Part shown: one piece after another, positions 44,459 to 57,134 of the stretch
Layout of the letters: each line of letters begins with the position of its first letter
How positions within the stretch are numbered: position 1 is the first letter of the stretch
Source of the DNA: Laburnicola sp. R22_1
Lineage: Eukaryota > Ascomycota > Dothideomycetes > Pleosporales > Didymosphaeriaceae
DNA length: 64,000 nt
Assembly: GCA_014281115.1 (NCBI GenBank)
Contig: JACONQ010000008.1
Location: 2,418,001-2,482,000, forward strand
Reading direction: 5' to 3'
Made by a program: the position numbers and the translations under genes
Notes under the pieces: generated by a model
Told to the model about the DNA's origin: nothing
The model's database searches: none
Seen by the model: only the letters and a program-made list of their open reading frames with translations

Positions 44459-46315
44459 TCACGCCGGCAACTTTCCACTAACCGCCCAGTACACAGCATA
44501 GTTAAACCCCTGCGCCTCATAAAACGGCCCAATATTCACCGCCTTCCCATCCGCAGTCCCCGTAAACGAAAGACCAGACGTACCACTCCGCTTAACCGAG
44601 CCCAAATCGAGCTTCGGGTTCGCGGAAAGCTTGGTGTTTCCGTAGTTTCCGCAGAGCGTCGTGGGACCATATGCGAGAGATGCGATGGACTTGTTGTCGT
44701 TTGCGGGCACGACGTACAGCTTCATCGGTAGCTTGACGGTGACGACGTCGCCTGATTTCCAGGTCCGCGACACGGTGGCATACGTGCCTGGGTTTGTGGC
44801 AATGGACTGCGTGGCACCGTTTATGGCGATGGTAGCGCCGGAGGTCCAGGATGGGATGCGGATTTTCATCGCCCAGTTGCCGCTTCCCGTGACGGTCAGC
44901 GTTGTGGTGTCGCTCATGGGGAACGTGGTAGACTGGACGACGGTTACGCTGCGAGCTTTCCAGTTCAACTTCGAGGGGGTGAAGAGGTTGACGTAGAGAG
45001 ATGAGTCGTCGTAGAAGTAGATGGAGTCTTGCATCTTGGTGTTTGTTTCTATACCAGTGCCCTGGCAACACCAATGAGAGTTATAATCTGTGCTCCAGGT
45101 GCCGCCTCCCCACGCTGGACCAACGCCACGCTTACCACCTGCGTTCAGAGAAGTGAAGTACGTGATGTGGCCGTGGTTATCGGACGGGTTCTGTTGGCCC
45201 AGCATATGGTTGATCAGCGCGCGCTCGTAAAAGTCAAAGTACGTGGCATCAGTGGGGTTCATGGCGAACAGCTCTCGAGTGAGCTTGAGCATGTTGTACG
45301 TGTTGCAACCTTCGGCATTGTCACTCGCCAGCGTTGAAGCGATCGCGTTCGGGGCTTTGAAATGCTCGGCTTGGCTGTTACCCCCCATGGCGTACGAATG
45401 CGCGTTTACGGTGAATTTCCACGCATTTCGCGCAATGTCGGCGTACCGGGAAGTACCAGTTGCTTTGAACTCGCGGATTGCGCCGATCCATTTCGGCACT
45501 TGCGTGTTGGCGTGCAGTCCGTTGAGTTTGTCTTGGTTGGAAGCCAATGGGTCGAATACGACGGCGTGGTCGAACCTCTTCGCCACGGTGAGCCACTTCT
45601 TGTCGCCGGTCTGGTGATAGATGTCCGCCAATACTTCATTCATGCCGCCGAACTCAGTCTGCAAAATCTTTTGCATCTGATCGTAGCTGAATTTGCTGGT
45701 TCGCGTGTCTACCCAGCCTGCCAAAGCGAGCATCGCAGTCTTCGCATTCTCGTCACCGATCCAGCGATATACGTCTAGTAATCCGGCAAGCGTCTTGTGA
45801 ATGGCGTAGTATGGGACGTTGCCGTTGGTCAGCGTGCCACTCTCCAGTTTCGTGAATTCAGATTCCGGGAAGCCGGATAAGTATCCGGCGCTGAACCCAG
45901 CAGCAGCATTATTCTTCTGGCATTTCAGAAGCTCCGCCACGAAGCTTGTAGCTCGGTCTCGGCACGTCGTGTCTCCAAGTTGTGCATAGCACTGTGCCCA
46001 TGCGGTGAGGAAATGGCCTTGCATGTGCGTGCGGAAAGGAAAATCGGGAGCATCCCAGCCACCATTCGGACTCGCGCCATTTGTGGAAAGCTTGTGGTTC
46101 AAGCGGAAGTTGTACAGGAAGCAGTTTGTATCCACGAACTTCAGATAGTTGAGAGTCCGATTTTGGTTGGCCATGAACCGGCTGCTCGTGAGCGAGACTT
46201 GGTTGATGTCGAACGGGTGAGCATAGACACCCGTCTCGGTGACGACGGGCGCAACTTGCCCCGCTGCTGGGAGCACAGCCGCGCAGAGGCCGACAAGGAC
46301 CTTAAGGAACTGCAT
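44459..46315 (-). CDS. GH127/GH146 family secreted beta-L-arabinofuranosidase
   Basis: Intronless, 618 residues, signal peptide MQFLKVLVGLCAAVLPAAG. The body is the (alpha/alpha)6 barrel of the former DUF1680: GGWDAPDFPFRTHMQGHFLTAWAQCYA, YAIHKTLAGLLDVYRW, FGGMNEVLADIY, GLHANTQVPKWIGA. The catalytic zinc/cysteine site is visible as AEGCNTYNMLKLTRELF and, later, HWCCQGTGIETNTK, where one Cys of the CC pair is the nucleophile in the characterised bacterial enzymes. The CNTYNMLKLT and WCCxGTG wording fits GH146 better than classic GH127. It would release L-arabinose from plant hydroxyproline-rich glycoproteins or arabinans. The start codon at 46315 lies only about 150 bp from the edge of the AT-rich transposon block. 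Confidence 0.93.
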   Translation of the reverse strand: MQFLKVLVGLCAAVLPAAGQVAPVVTETGVYAHPFDINQVSLTSSRFMANQNRTLNYLKFVDTNCFLYNFRLNHKLSTNGASPNGGWDAPDFPFRTHMQGHFLTAWAQCYAQLGDTTCRDRATSFVAELLKCQKNNAAAGFSAGYLSGFPESEFTKLESGTLTNGNVPYYAIHKTLAGLLDVYRWIGDENAKTAMLALAGWVDTRTSKFSYDQMQKILQTEFGGMNEVLADIYHQTGDKKWLTVAKRFDHAVVFDPLASNQDKLNGLHANTQVPKWIGAIREFKATGTSRYADIARNAWKFTVNAHSYAMGGNSQAEHFKAPNAIASTLASDNAEGCNTYNMLKLTRELFAMNPTDATYFDFYERALINHMLGQQNPSDNHGHITYFTSLNAGGKRGVGPAWGGGTWSTDYNSHWCCQGTGIETNTKMQDSIYFYDDSSLYVNLFTPSKLNWKARSVTVVQSTTFPMSDTTTLTVTGSGNWAMKIRIPSWTSGATIAINGATQSIATNPGTYATVSRTWKSGDVVTVKLPMKLYVVPANDNKSIASLAYGPTTLCGNYGNTKLSANPKLDLGSVKRSGTSGLSFTGTADGKAVNIGPFYEAQGFNYAVYWAVSGKLPA

Positions 46316-46775
46316 GTTTGGAGAGAGAACACGCCTTCAAGAGGTGGCAGTTGTCCCTATTTGCGACCCATGAGCTCATACTTAAGCAGCGGTTCTCCCA
46401 TGCAAACAAATACTCGATCTAGTAGCGCCCGAACTGATCGGTGGATAATATATCGGCCGCTGGGAGATAATTATTTTATTTATTTATTTATAACGTATTC
46501 CACCACTAAGCTAGTCAACCCACTAAGCTAGTTAAAAAAGCTTGGCAGCACTAACCTATATTACAACTCTTTAATTTTATTGCTATTAAATAAGGAGCCT
46601 ATATATATTATCTTTTTTTTTGTGATTACCTTTTCCACGCTCTTTTTAATTACTAAGCAGGAGGCTCTGCTTTTTTTGTCATGTTATTTGAGATAAAAGC
46701 CTTTGTCGTGCTACCCCTAGGTAGTTAATTTAACGCCACATATATATTATACTTATATCTAATTTAGAAAATATC
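46316..46775. other. Composition boundary between gene-rich DNA and AT-rich block
   Basis: At about 46460 the sequence changes from balanced composition to AT-rich with a (TTTA)n run (46472-46492) and never returns to normal before the window end. It contains the inverted copy of the 13.3-kb repeat at 46622-46740 and a doubled CCACTAAGCTAGT (46500-46533). Confidence 0.75.
46622..46740 (-). repeat. Dispersed repeat, copy 2 (inverted copy of 13310-13428)
   Basis: The reverse complement matches 13310-13428 over about 119 bp, with differences mainly of the C/T, G/A type. It lies 35 bp outside the target duplication of the copia element. Confidence 0.88.
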
Positions 46776-46780
46776 TTTAT

Positions 46781-47066
46781 TATTAAATAGGCTCTACAGC
46801 TAGCTATATAGATATTAATATCTAATACTCTATATTAGTAAGTGTAAAGGATGTATAGGATAATTATAGAAGGAAAAAAATAATATAATAAAACTAACTT
46901 AGTATTAATTGCTTGTCTTTAAAGAGGGTATAGGTAGAAAGAAAAAAATCTTATAGCGTATAGGCTGCAGCGCATAGGCATTATATAATCTCTATATAAT
47001 GCTATTATATAGTAATATTAAAACTTTAACACCTTTAGATACTCTTGCCTATATAGTATATAGACA
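46781..47066 (-). repeat. Copia 3' LTR (left copy)
   Basis: 286 bp, same length as the right copy. Shared words include AATATCTAATACTCTATATTAGTAAGT, ATAGCGTATAGGCTG and GGCATTATATAAT. It ends in TAGACA; the outer plus-strand end reads TATTAAATA, a RIP-altered TGTTAAATA. Confidence 0.9.
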
Positions 47067-50010
47067 CTAGTAACTTTTTATTTTAAGGTTACTATTAGTA
47101 GTTCTCCTTTCCTTTACACAGACAATTTACTTATTAATACTAGTATTTATTTTATCTATTTATTATTTCCTTATCTGTATGCCTTTTACTCTAGCTAGTT
47201 TGCTTTAGTTAATAGAATAATTCCATTAAGTAACTATTTATTATACTTTATTACTATTTGTTAAAGGCGCAATTAGGCTTATTAGTAGTAGAGTAGCAGT
47301 TTAGCTTATAGCAGTTAAAAGTAAGATTGTACAGTTAATAATAAGATTATAGTAATAATATATTATTTATATAGAATTCTTTTTATTTAGTTTATTACTT
47401 ATATAATAGGTAGACCTATTTATTTTATCTATGTAGGTAGCAATATAAGGCAATTATATAATATTAGATAAGGAAAAAATAAACACTAGTAAGGAGTAGG
47501 AATTAAGGCTCTAAATAAAAGGAAGAGATATATAAGGTAGGCTTTCTTTCCTTTATCCTTTTCTTTCTTATTTTTACTTTAAATATCTTTTTGTACGTGT
47601 CCCTTCTTTCTAGCTTTTTCTCTTTTTTTTCTTTATTAAGCTAATCTCCTATTTTGTATAGTACTAAACTATACCTTCTATTATATAATATTTTGTTTTT
47701 ATATAGTGCTAACTTACTATAAATAATAGTACTTATACTAGCTAGCAACTAAGTTAGCTTCCTTAGCTTTAATTTTATTATATGCAATCTTTTAGATAAA
47801 AGAATATATATTACTCTTTCTACTAGGTTTTATATAAACTATATATTCTTTTAGAATATCTCTATTAATATAAGTTTTCTAATTCCTTATAGATTTGCTT
47901 TTATATAGATACTAACTTTAAAATAGGCTTAGAAACTTAATATTACGTATATACCTTTATATAATATTAATATTATTCTTCTAGCTAGTATAGACTTATA
48001 TCTATAGGCTACAAAGATTATTTAGTGCAAAGGATATTTTTATATACTATTAGTTTAGTTATATAGTTACCTTAGGGGCACTTTATGCGCCTACTATTAT
48101 AGTAATATAACTAGGCCTAGGCCCTTTATTAAGTTCTACACACTAGTAGGCTTTTAGGCAGAATTATATAGTTTTTATATATAGTAAAGCTATAGTGCTA
48201 GGTGTAATTATTGCATAGGATAGGGCTAGGATAATATGGTAGATAATACTAGATATTATCTATTAATACTATAATAAAAAAACTCTTCTCTAAATAAATA
48301 TATATTATATCTCTTCTCTTTCTATGCAAATAATAGATAAAAAAATGCGTATTTTTAAGTAATATATATATAAAGAATTAAATAAATATATTACACAAAA
48401 GAATAAATAAATAATAAGAAAATAGTCCTATATAAAGGCTAGGAAGAGCTTATATAGGCAGGCTTAAGGCGATCTATTAATGCTTTAATAGTAATTATTA
48501 AGATATTACTTGAGATTAAGGACTCTAAAGCCTAGTTTATGGCCTTCTTTATATAGGTATTAGTAGGGTTATCCTTTCTATTAATCTATTTAATTCTAGA
48601 AATCCTATAGTACTTATATAATTTATAAAGTAATATAATATTAATTATAAGGCGCTTTTTATTTGTAGTTCCTAGTTATATAAAGTAGTTATAGAGAGAC
48701 TTTAAATCTATATAAATAACTATAGAAATTAGCAGCAGACTAAGTATATATATAATCTTCTAGAAGGTTATGCTAATAGCAATAGTATTATTAAAGCCTC
48801 CTACTATACTATTTAGCTTGCTAGTAAGAATACTCCTTATTACTCTTTTATACTTAGTTAAATTCTAGTATATAATATTTGCTAGAATATTAAAGTTATC
48901 GCTATTACCTATACAATGCTTATTACCTAGAGCAATTAGAAATTCTAGCTATAAGCTTAGGTCCTTATTATTAGCAAATAAGCTATTAGTAAAGATAAAC
49001 AGCTTTGCGCAATAAAGATCTAATAGTATAAGATTAAGACTACGCTTACTATTATTAATCTGCTATTAGATTTATATATTTAATATCTTAAGATATTTAT
49101 ATAAGGATAATATAGTCTAAGCAGTAATAGATAAATTAAATACAGCTTCTAGTTAGTATATAGATATAATATAGGCGCCTCTTGCACGCTGCTCTATATA
49201 CCTCTAAGCGGCATTCTTATCTTCTAGATTAATTATGCAAAGGCCTTTTGCTTAACCTTTTTATATAAGAACTATAGTATTATATATAAGCTAAATTCTT
49301 CTACTATTAAACTTAATAAGTTAGTTCTTAGTAAGAATAGTTTTATTCTTTATATAGAAAGCTACTTTCTTTAGCTCTTCTTTTTCTCTTTATGCAAAGC
49401 TCTTATTAATAATACTAAAGGTATTATCTATCTAAAAGTAGTAATTCTAAAGATATATTCTCCTTTATTAGTAATAAGTAAATATAGGTTATTAATAAAG
49501 TCTTTATACTAAGTTTCTCTTTATAGTAGTTATAGTTGGTTTTAAATTAGTAAAGACTAAATTTAGCTACACTATAGAGTAGTTATATAATATACCACTT
49601 AGCGAGCGTATTACGCGCTAACCCTTTTTATTAACACTATCTTAAAACGCTTTTCTATGTATACTACAGCAGGAGAAATAGCTACTATTATTATAATATT
49701 TTTATTAGAAATCTCTTAGTCGTAAAAAAACCATATAATATAGAAGATTATATCTTATAAAAAGTTTGTGCGTAGTTTCTTAGGTAGTCTAGTATAGAGC
49801 GTGTAATTTAGTTTATTAGTAGACTAAATATAAGTCTAGGTAATATCCTATAGTTTAAAATACATTCTATATATTGCCTAAAGGCTTACTTCTAATATAA
49901 AGAGTAGGCGCTAGCTTATTCTTTAAATAGTAAGTAACTAGGTAAGAATTTTATTCTTTTTCTTATTAAAGTGGCTAGTAAATATAAGGCGAGATTTCTT
50001 ATAGAGTTAA
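47067..50010 (-). pseudogene. Copia pol remnant, reverse transcriptase / RNase H side
   Basis: Minus-strand remains of the copia polyprotein's second half. The clearest piece is about 48600-48480, matching the C-terminus of copia RNase H (RKDNPTNTYIKKAINQALESL, then ALIDRLKPA). 47067-48440 looks non-coding (3' part). Stops are too frequent for any open frame. It is cut at 50010 by the gypsy insertion. Confidence 0.65.
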
Positions 50011-50490
50011 TGTAAACGGCAAGGACAGAGGAATAACTTTATAGTAACTAGGTAGTAACGCTAATAGAACTAAGGCCACTTAGTATAAAGTTAGTGGCGG
50101 GACAAAGGTAATATAGTTATGTGACTAGCATCCCACTAAGACAGATGCTAAGAGGGAGAAACAACATCCTGCTAAGGATAAATATCCTAGGGAGGATAAG
50201 ATAGCGTAGGAGGAGCAAGGTCTATAGGGATTATAGAATAGCGAAGATTAGAACTATATAGATTTAGGGGATCTCCTTAGTTTTAAATCTTTATAGTTAA
50301 TTCTCTTATAGTACTATCTTCTATATAGATTAGTGCTAGTTATTCTATTTTATTTAGAATTAGAAGAGCCTTATATAAGACTATTTATATCTTACTTAAT
50401 TTCTTCTAAAGCCTACTAGCACAGCTATCTCTAAATTATCTTATCTCCTCTAATATAGATTAGGATAAGGTACGTAACTTTATATTAACA
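50011..50490 (+). repeat. Gypsy 5' LTR
   Basis: 480 bp. Matches 56651-57129 along its whole length with scattered C/T and G/A differences. Shared words include GGGGATCTCCTTAGTTTTAAAT and TATATAGATTAGTGCTAGTTATTCTAT. Confidence 0.94.
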
Positions 50491-51399
50491 CTTTAACTAC
50501 CTAATAGATTTAAAAAATAGTTAATATATTATAATAACACTAGTAAGCAACTAGGCATTATTAAGTAGTGGCTTGGTAATAACACCTACTAGTAGTAGTG
50601 CTAGTAAACTAACTATAAATATAGCTATAGTAATAGCAACGCAAGCTAATTAAATTTAACAGTTAAAAATACAAGTATTAGAGCTCTTAGTAGTTATTAT
50701 AGTATAATAGGTAGTAGGGTTAGAAAGGACTGTGTAACTATTTATAGAAAAGTATAGTAGAGGAAAGAGACTTAAGAAGTTTCTTACTAATATAGAACTG
50801 TACTGTTAGTACAATTTAGGTTTGTTCCCTATAGAATAAGATAAGGTCCTTATAGCTAGCTTGTACCTTAAGAAGAGGGCAGCTAAGTGACTTTAATTAC
50901 TAGTAGACAATTATATTAGCATAGATAAGGTTAGCAATATAAGAAGTAAGACTAAACTAGTGTTTAAAATATAGCAAGACTTTAAGGAATAAATAAAGAT
51001 TATATTTAGAAAAGTTATTAAGAAATAATAGCCTAAATAATAGATTTAGTAATTATAATAAATAATATTAGTTAGTAAGTATACTTTAGAGTTTAGATAA
51101 CTATAGTCTAAGGTTAAATAGAACAACGCAGTATTAAAGACAGCCTTCTATTATAGGCTAAAGAATAGCGTAAAGGACACTTTACTACTTTATAATAAGC
51201 TAGAGAACTTAAGTAAGTTAATTAAGGTTATAGTATATATTAATAACCGCCTCTATAAAATAGTGTAGAAAAAGAAATACAGCGGAACTAAGATAATTAC
51301 TAAGCTAAGGGAGAAACTAAGGATATAAAGACACTATAATAAGAATAGAGATATTATAATAGCTAGTAAAGTTTAGAAGAAGAAGGAGTCTTTATAGAG

Positions 51400-54300
51400 G
51401 AAGTATAAACTTTAAAGACCTAAAAGGGATAATAAGCTATTAAAAGAAGAAAGATAGAGGCGCTATAATAACTACGCATATCTAGAATATAGTAAGATAG
51501 GTTACTTTATACAAGATTGTCCTAATAAATTAAAGACTAGTTAAGTAGGAGAGGTTAGGGTTAGAATAATTAAGTTATTTAGGAACTTACGCCTATAAAC
51601 TATAAGCTAGAATACAAAGTATTAGACTAAATTAAGTGTAAAAAAGTAAAGAATAATAAGTTCTACAAAGAGTATAAAAATGACTAAAGGGTAGTAACTT
51701 AATAACCTAGATATTAAGATTACTTCTTAGTTATAGTAGAGAAGTGTTATAAATAATTAAAGAACTAAAAAAAAATAAAAACCCCTGCTATATCTATTAG
51801 AAAGAGGAATAGAAGGACTAATACAACTAGCTAGAATAGTATTAATATTATAATAACACCTATAAAACCTATAGAACGCATAAGTATGCGACTAGATAGT
51901 GGCTAGTAGAACTAGATAAAGGGGACACTAAGAAAGAGCCCTACACCTTAGATAATTATAGAGTTAAGTATAGTGCCCTATATAATAGGTTAATTAATTA
52001 AACGCAATGCGACTTAAAATAATATATAAGATATACTTATAAGTAGAAGAAAGTATTAGTTAGCAAATACTAACCTAGATATAGACGCCTAAAGCCTAGG
52101 AAATATTAGGTATAAAAGTGTTAAAGGCACAAAAGCAATAATATAAATAATAGAGAAAGCTAACGCGTAGAAGATACGCAGAACTATTATAAATAGTAGT
52201 ATTAAGATATAGATATAGACTCTTATTTAAGTAAGTACTAAATAGAGTGCTATAATAATAAGTGCTATTACTATTAAGGGATAAAGGAATTAGTAGGGTG
52301 CTTTCTATCTAACAAAGCCCTTAACAAAGTATTATAATAATAATAGCATATAGCTATATTATAGATAGGGTGTTATAAAGACTAGTGTTAGATACACCTT
52401 AGTAATAAGTAAGGCGTAGGATAGTTTCTAAGGGGCCTAAAACTAATAAAAAACTAGGAAGCTCTTAGTAATACGGTTACGCTAGTAAGAGCAAATTAAC
52501 AACCCTTTATAAAGTGCACTATAACACTTAGGCACGTCTAATAGTGGATATGCTAATATAAAAATATAAAATTTACGCGCTTATAAATAGCAGCGCTAAA
52601 TAGACCTTTATACTACTATAGGTAGTAGAATAATATAATATACCTTACTAGAATAAGCTAGAATCTATAAAGGTTATGCTAGTAGATAACACACTACAAG
52701 GATATAGAGATAGCGTAATACGCCTTAAAACCTAAAAGGTATTACTAGAACTTACTAAATTAGAGAACTAATAATAAATTAACATTATAGATCTTAGAAA
52801 AGAAGATATATTAATTAGATATAATTAGCTTAGAAAGCATAATCCCGCTATTAATTAGCAGAATAGAATATTATAGAGCTAATAGCCTGCGAAAAAGATT
52901 GCTTTATAATATAGATTAGTATAAAGGGGATCTATAAAGTAGGTTGCTTTAGACTACAACTTATAATTAAGTCTAATAATCTATAGTACACCCTAGGTAG
53001 GTAGGATTAGCAAGATATTAATAATAAAAATTATGCGCATATATAGGAAAAATCCTTAAAAAGTAGGAGTTATTTAGGCAAAATAAGTTGCGATTACAAA
53101 GGATAAATTCTAACCTAATATACTTTAGGAATATAAGAAATATTGCGAGATCTTTAAGAAGTATAAAAGTAATAACTTACTAGAACACTAGAAGTAGACT
53201 TATAAGATTTACCTAAAGAAAAAGTAAAGCTTAAGCCTAAATATATATACTAGCTATTAGATAGCTAGTAGAAAAAGCTAAAGGCGTATATTAATAAAAA
53301 TCTTATAAGAGGATTTATATAATAGAGTAGGAGCTTAATAGCCTTACTAATTCTATTTATACTAAAAAAGAATAGTAAGCTAAGACTTTGTGTAAACTAT
53401 AGACAGCTAAATAACGCTATAAGAAAGGACTAATACCCTCTACATCTTATTTAAGAACTTATATATTAACTTTAGGGAGTTAAATAGATTACAAAATTTA
53501 ATATATAAAAGGAATACTACTGAATATAAATTACAAAGGGATTTAAATGGTTTATAGCCTTTAAAACGCAATACAGCCTATTTAAATATATAGTTATACC
53601 TTTTAGGTTAATAAACGCGCTAGTAATATTTTAGACGGTTATAAATAAGGCACTATATACTTAAACATATTCTGTATAGCGTACTTAGACAATATACTAG
53701 TATACTCTAAGAGATTGCTTAAGGAGTACGTAGAACACGTAAAAAAAGTGCTTAATAAGCTAAAGTAGTATTAGTTACTCTTATAGCTAGAAAAGTGTAA
53801 ATTCTATATTACACAAACTAGATATCGTAGATTTATTATTCGACAAGACAGTATTACTATAAACTCTTAGAAAGTCGCGGCTATATAGGACTAGCTAGTT
53901 TCTAAGATAGTTAAGGACGTGTAATTCTTTTTAGGATTTGCGAACTTCTACTAAAAGTTTATTATAGAATACTTAAAAACTATAGCGCCACTTATAGAAG
54001 TAACTAAAAAGGAGAAAGAGTTCTCCTAGGGCTAGGAATAATAGGCAGCCTTTAAAAAGCTAAAGGAACTATTTACTATAGTACTACTACTATAAATATA
54101 GGTGGAAATAAATATATTAGACTATGTCTTAGAAGTCGTGCTTACGCAGTAGAGCGAAGATAGGAAATAGAGACTAATATTCTACTATTCTAGGAAGTTC
54201 TTAGGAGTAGAACTTAACTATAACATTTATAATAAGGAACTATTAGAGGTAATACACTCTTTTAAATAATAGAAACTGTAGCTTATAGAAGCTTATCACT

Positions 54301-55960
54301 AAATTAAGGTATTCTTAGACTATTAGAACCTTATAAGTTTTATATTAACTAAGAAACTTAACTAATAGCAGGTTAGATAGGCAGAAACAATAGTAAACTA
54401 TAATTTTAAGATCTACTATTGTCTAGAATTGCTAAATAGGGTAGTAGACGCCCTTAGCTAAAGATTAGACCTTAGGAAGATAGACTAACCTAAAACGCAC
54501 AACGCGATCTTATAAATAGAAACTAATAGGACCCTTTAGTATAACTAACTATAACTAGTAAAAGTGGCAATATTCTAATATAAAGGACTATAAGTTAAGG
54601 ATTTTTAGGGCTACTCTTAACTAAGCTAGAAATAATAAGATTAGTATAACCTAGACTAGTGGATACAACACGCTATAAAAGACTATAATAATTAAGATAG
54701 AATTAGAGTACTAGATAATATATTAAAGACCTTAATTAGGTTACAATACAAGTTAAAAGACTAGGGGCATCTAGGTATTAATAAAACAACTTAACAAATT
54801 TAACTAGAATATAACATTCTATACGTATATAATAAGATAAAGAAGGTTATAGGCAACTATTTAGTATACGTAAAGAATAAGCCTAAGAAATATAAGCCCT
54901 ATAGATTATTATAACCCTTAACACTGCCTATATAACTATAAACTAGCGTTATAATAGACTTTATAGTAAAGCTTCTAGCATTAATAGAATCTAGATCTAG
55001 ATAACCATGCGACTTAATATTAGTAATTATTAACTAATTAACTAAATGGGCATACTTTATACCTATAAATAAGTCTATTATAGTAAAAGGCATGGCTTAC
55101 AAGATTATAAGGACTCTAGTTGCTAATTATAGATTGCTAGAAGAGATTATTACAAACTATAATAAACTGTTTATATCTAAGTACTAAAAAATATTACTAG
55201 CAATGCTAGGGGTTATTCGTAAGCTTACGACGACAGCTTACGCTTAGATAGATAGCTAGACAGAATAAATTAACTAAATACTAGAATAGTACCTATAAAT
55301 AGATATTAACAAGTTATAGGACAACTAGGTAAAGCTACTACTAATAGCACAACTAGCATATAATAGTGCAAGGTCTAATATAATAGGACGCTTACTACAC
55401 TACGCAAATAATAGATATAAGCTAATTGCTTATTAAAACCTAAAAAATATTAAGAGCCTTTTAGTATTAGCTAGAAGAAGGCCTAGCTTATACACAAGCT
55501 ACATAATAATATAAGCAAATAAACTACTTAATAAAACCTTATAATAGCTAGGCAAGCAAATAAACATAGGCTTAAGAGACTAATCCTTAAAAGGGGGAAT
55601 AAAATTCTTCTATTATAGAGAAATCTAAAGACTAAGCAACTATCTAAAAACTTAATTACCTCTAAGTAGAACTATTTAAAATTCTAGAGAAATAAGGACT
55701 AGTAAACTATAAGCTAAAGTTATTAAAGAAAATATATATGCACCCTATCTTTTATAAATTACTCCTTAAACTAGCACTACTAAACGCCAAAATTAAAACA
55801 CAACTTAAACTTAAAAATAAGGAGTACAAGGTTAAAGAGATTAAGAATCTATAGAAGTTTAGATATTAGTAGAAGTACTTACTTAAATAGTAAGAATAGC
55901 TAGAGAGCTAAAATATATAGAAACCTATATAAAACCTTACAAACTACACAAAGTTAATAT
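51400..55960 (+). pseudogene. Gypsy gag-pol remnant with zinc knuckle, RT, RNase H, integrase, chromodomain
   Basis: Mutated but readable domains in order. About 51465-51530: a zinc knuckle (NYAYLEYSKIGYFIQDCP) whose first Cys residues are now Tyr. About 53500-53715: reverse transcriptase, with FKTQYSLFKYIVIPFRLINA and then AYLDNILVYSK (53682-53711), in which the second catalytic Asp of YLDD has become Asn. About 54000-54450: RNase H. About 54760-55500: integrase (VIIDFIVKLL, LTKWAYFIPI, AYAQIDSQTEQ when TAG/TAA are read as Gln). About 55815-55930: chromodomain (NKEYKVKEIKNL...KFRY). No open frame survives. Confidence 0.88.
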
Positions 55961-56460
55961 AGCAGTATTATTAGTAGTATCTAAAAATAAGATATTTACA
56001 CTAGTAAGAAAAGAAGCAAAGAAGAAATTGCTTAAGGGATTAGTCTATAACTAGCCTAGGTTAGTTAATAAAGGTTAAGTTACAATAATTTAGAAGAGGT
56101 GTGAGTATCTATACTTTTAAGATATACTTCTTATTCTAACTACTCTACTATATTAGTAATACAAAGGTTGTAATAAGCAAATAAACGCTTTTTCTCTTCT
56201 ACCTTAGTAAGCTCTAGCTCTAGGCGCGCAGCTTTAGCTTTAGCCTAAAATAAAGTAAAATACTTTTAATACTTCTTAAATTAGATCTACTTTTACTCTT
56301 TTTTAAAAACCTATAAATTGCAATTTGTATAAATAGCAATACACCTAGCGTATTAACTGGAGGCAGTATTTACAAAATAATATAGTTTCTTTTTCTAACA
56401 CTGCATATAACTAGACGCTATTTTAAGATCTTAATAGAACACATATTCTATATAAGCACG

Positions 56461-56650
56461 CTACTTAATAGTTAATAATAGTTTATAAACCTTAGGTATA
56501 GTTAAAAAGGCACGGAGAATTAAGAGGGGCATATAATATAATAAATAAAGCAAAACACACGCACCTTTAAATATACATAGCACTCTATAAAGTAGCATAG
56601 TAGTATAACGCGTAAGAATATTAAGATAATAACTATAAAAAGGGGGCAAG
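56461..56650 (+). other. Gypsy 3' untranslated part with polypurine tract
   Basis: Between the chromodomain remnant and the 3' LTR. The purine run at 56636-56650 is the expected plus-strand primer site. A 62-codon minus-strand frame here is a chance product of AT-rich DNA. Confidence 0.7.
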
Positions 56651-57129
56651 TATAAATAGTAAGAATAAAAGAATAACTTTGTAGTAACTAGGTAGTAATA
56701 CTAATAAAACTAAGGCTACTTAGTATAAAGTTAGTAGTAGAGTAAAGATAATATAGTTATATAACTAGTATCCTACTAAAACAAACACTAAGAGGAAAAA
56801 TAACATCCTACTAAGAACAAATATCTTAAGAAGGATAAGATAGCATAGAAGAAGTAAAGTCTATAGGGATTATAGGGCAGCGAAGATTAGGACTATATAA
56901 ATCTAGGGGATCTCCTTAGTTTTAAATTTTTATAGTTAATTCTCTTATAGTACTATCTTCTATATAGATTAGTGCTAGTTATTCTATCTTGTTTAGAATT
57001 AGAAGAGCCTTACACAAGACTATTAATATCTCACTTAATTCCTTCTGAAGCCTACTAGTATAGCTACCCCTAAGTTACCTTACCTCCCCTAACACAAATT
57101 AGGACAAGGTACGTGACTCTATATTAATA
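56651..57129 (+). repeat. Gypsy 3' LTR
   Basis: 479 bp, partner of 50011-50490. It starts TATAAATAG where the 5' copy has TGTAAACGG and ends TTAATA where the 5' copy has TTAACA. Confidence 0.94.
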
Positions 57130-57134
57130 GTTAA

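Larger units (their letters stand above)
50011..57129 (+). mobile_element. Ty3/gypsy chromovirus LTR retrotransposon, RIP-degraded, nested in copia pol
   Basis: Direct LTRs 50011-50490 and 56651-57129 are flanked by GTTAA at 50006-50010 and 57130-57134. The 5' LTR keeps TG...CA ends (TGTAA...TTAACA); the 3' LTR has TA...TA there, a RIP change. A polypurine tract (AAAAGGGGGCAAG, 56638-56650) directly precedes the 3' LTR. The interior reads, on the plus strand, gag zinc knuckle, reverse transcriptase, RNase H, integrase and chromodomain, in the gypsy order. Total length is 7119 bp. Confidence 0.94.

Noticed and set aside
56461..56649. 62-codon Leu/Tyr-rich minus-strand frame in the AT-rich block
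   Set aside because: Lies in the gypsy 3' untranslated part and is explained by base composition.
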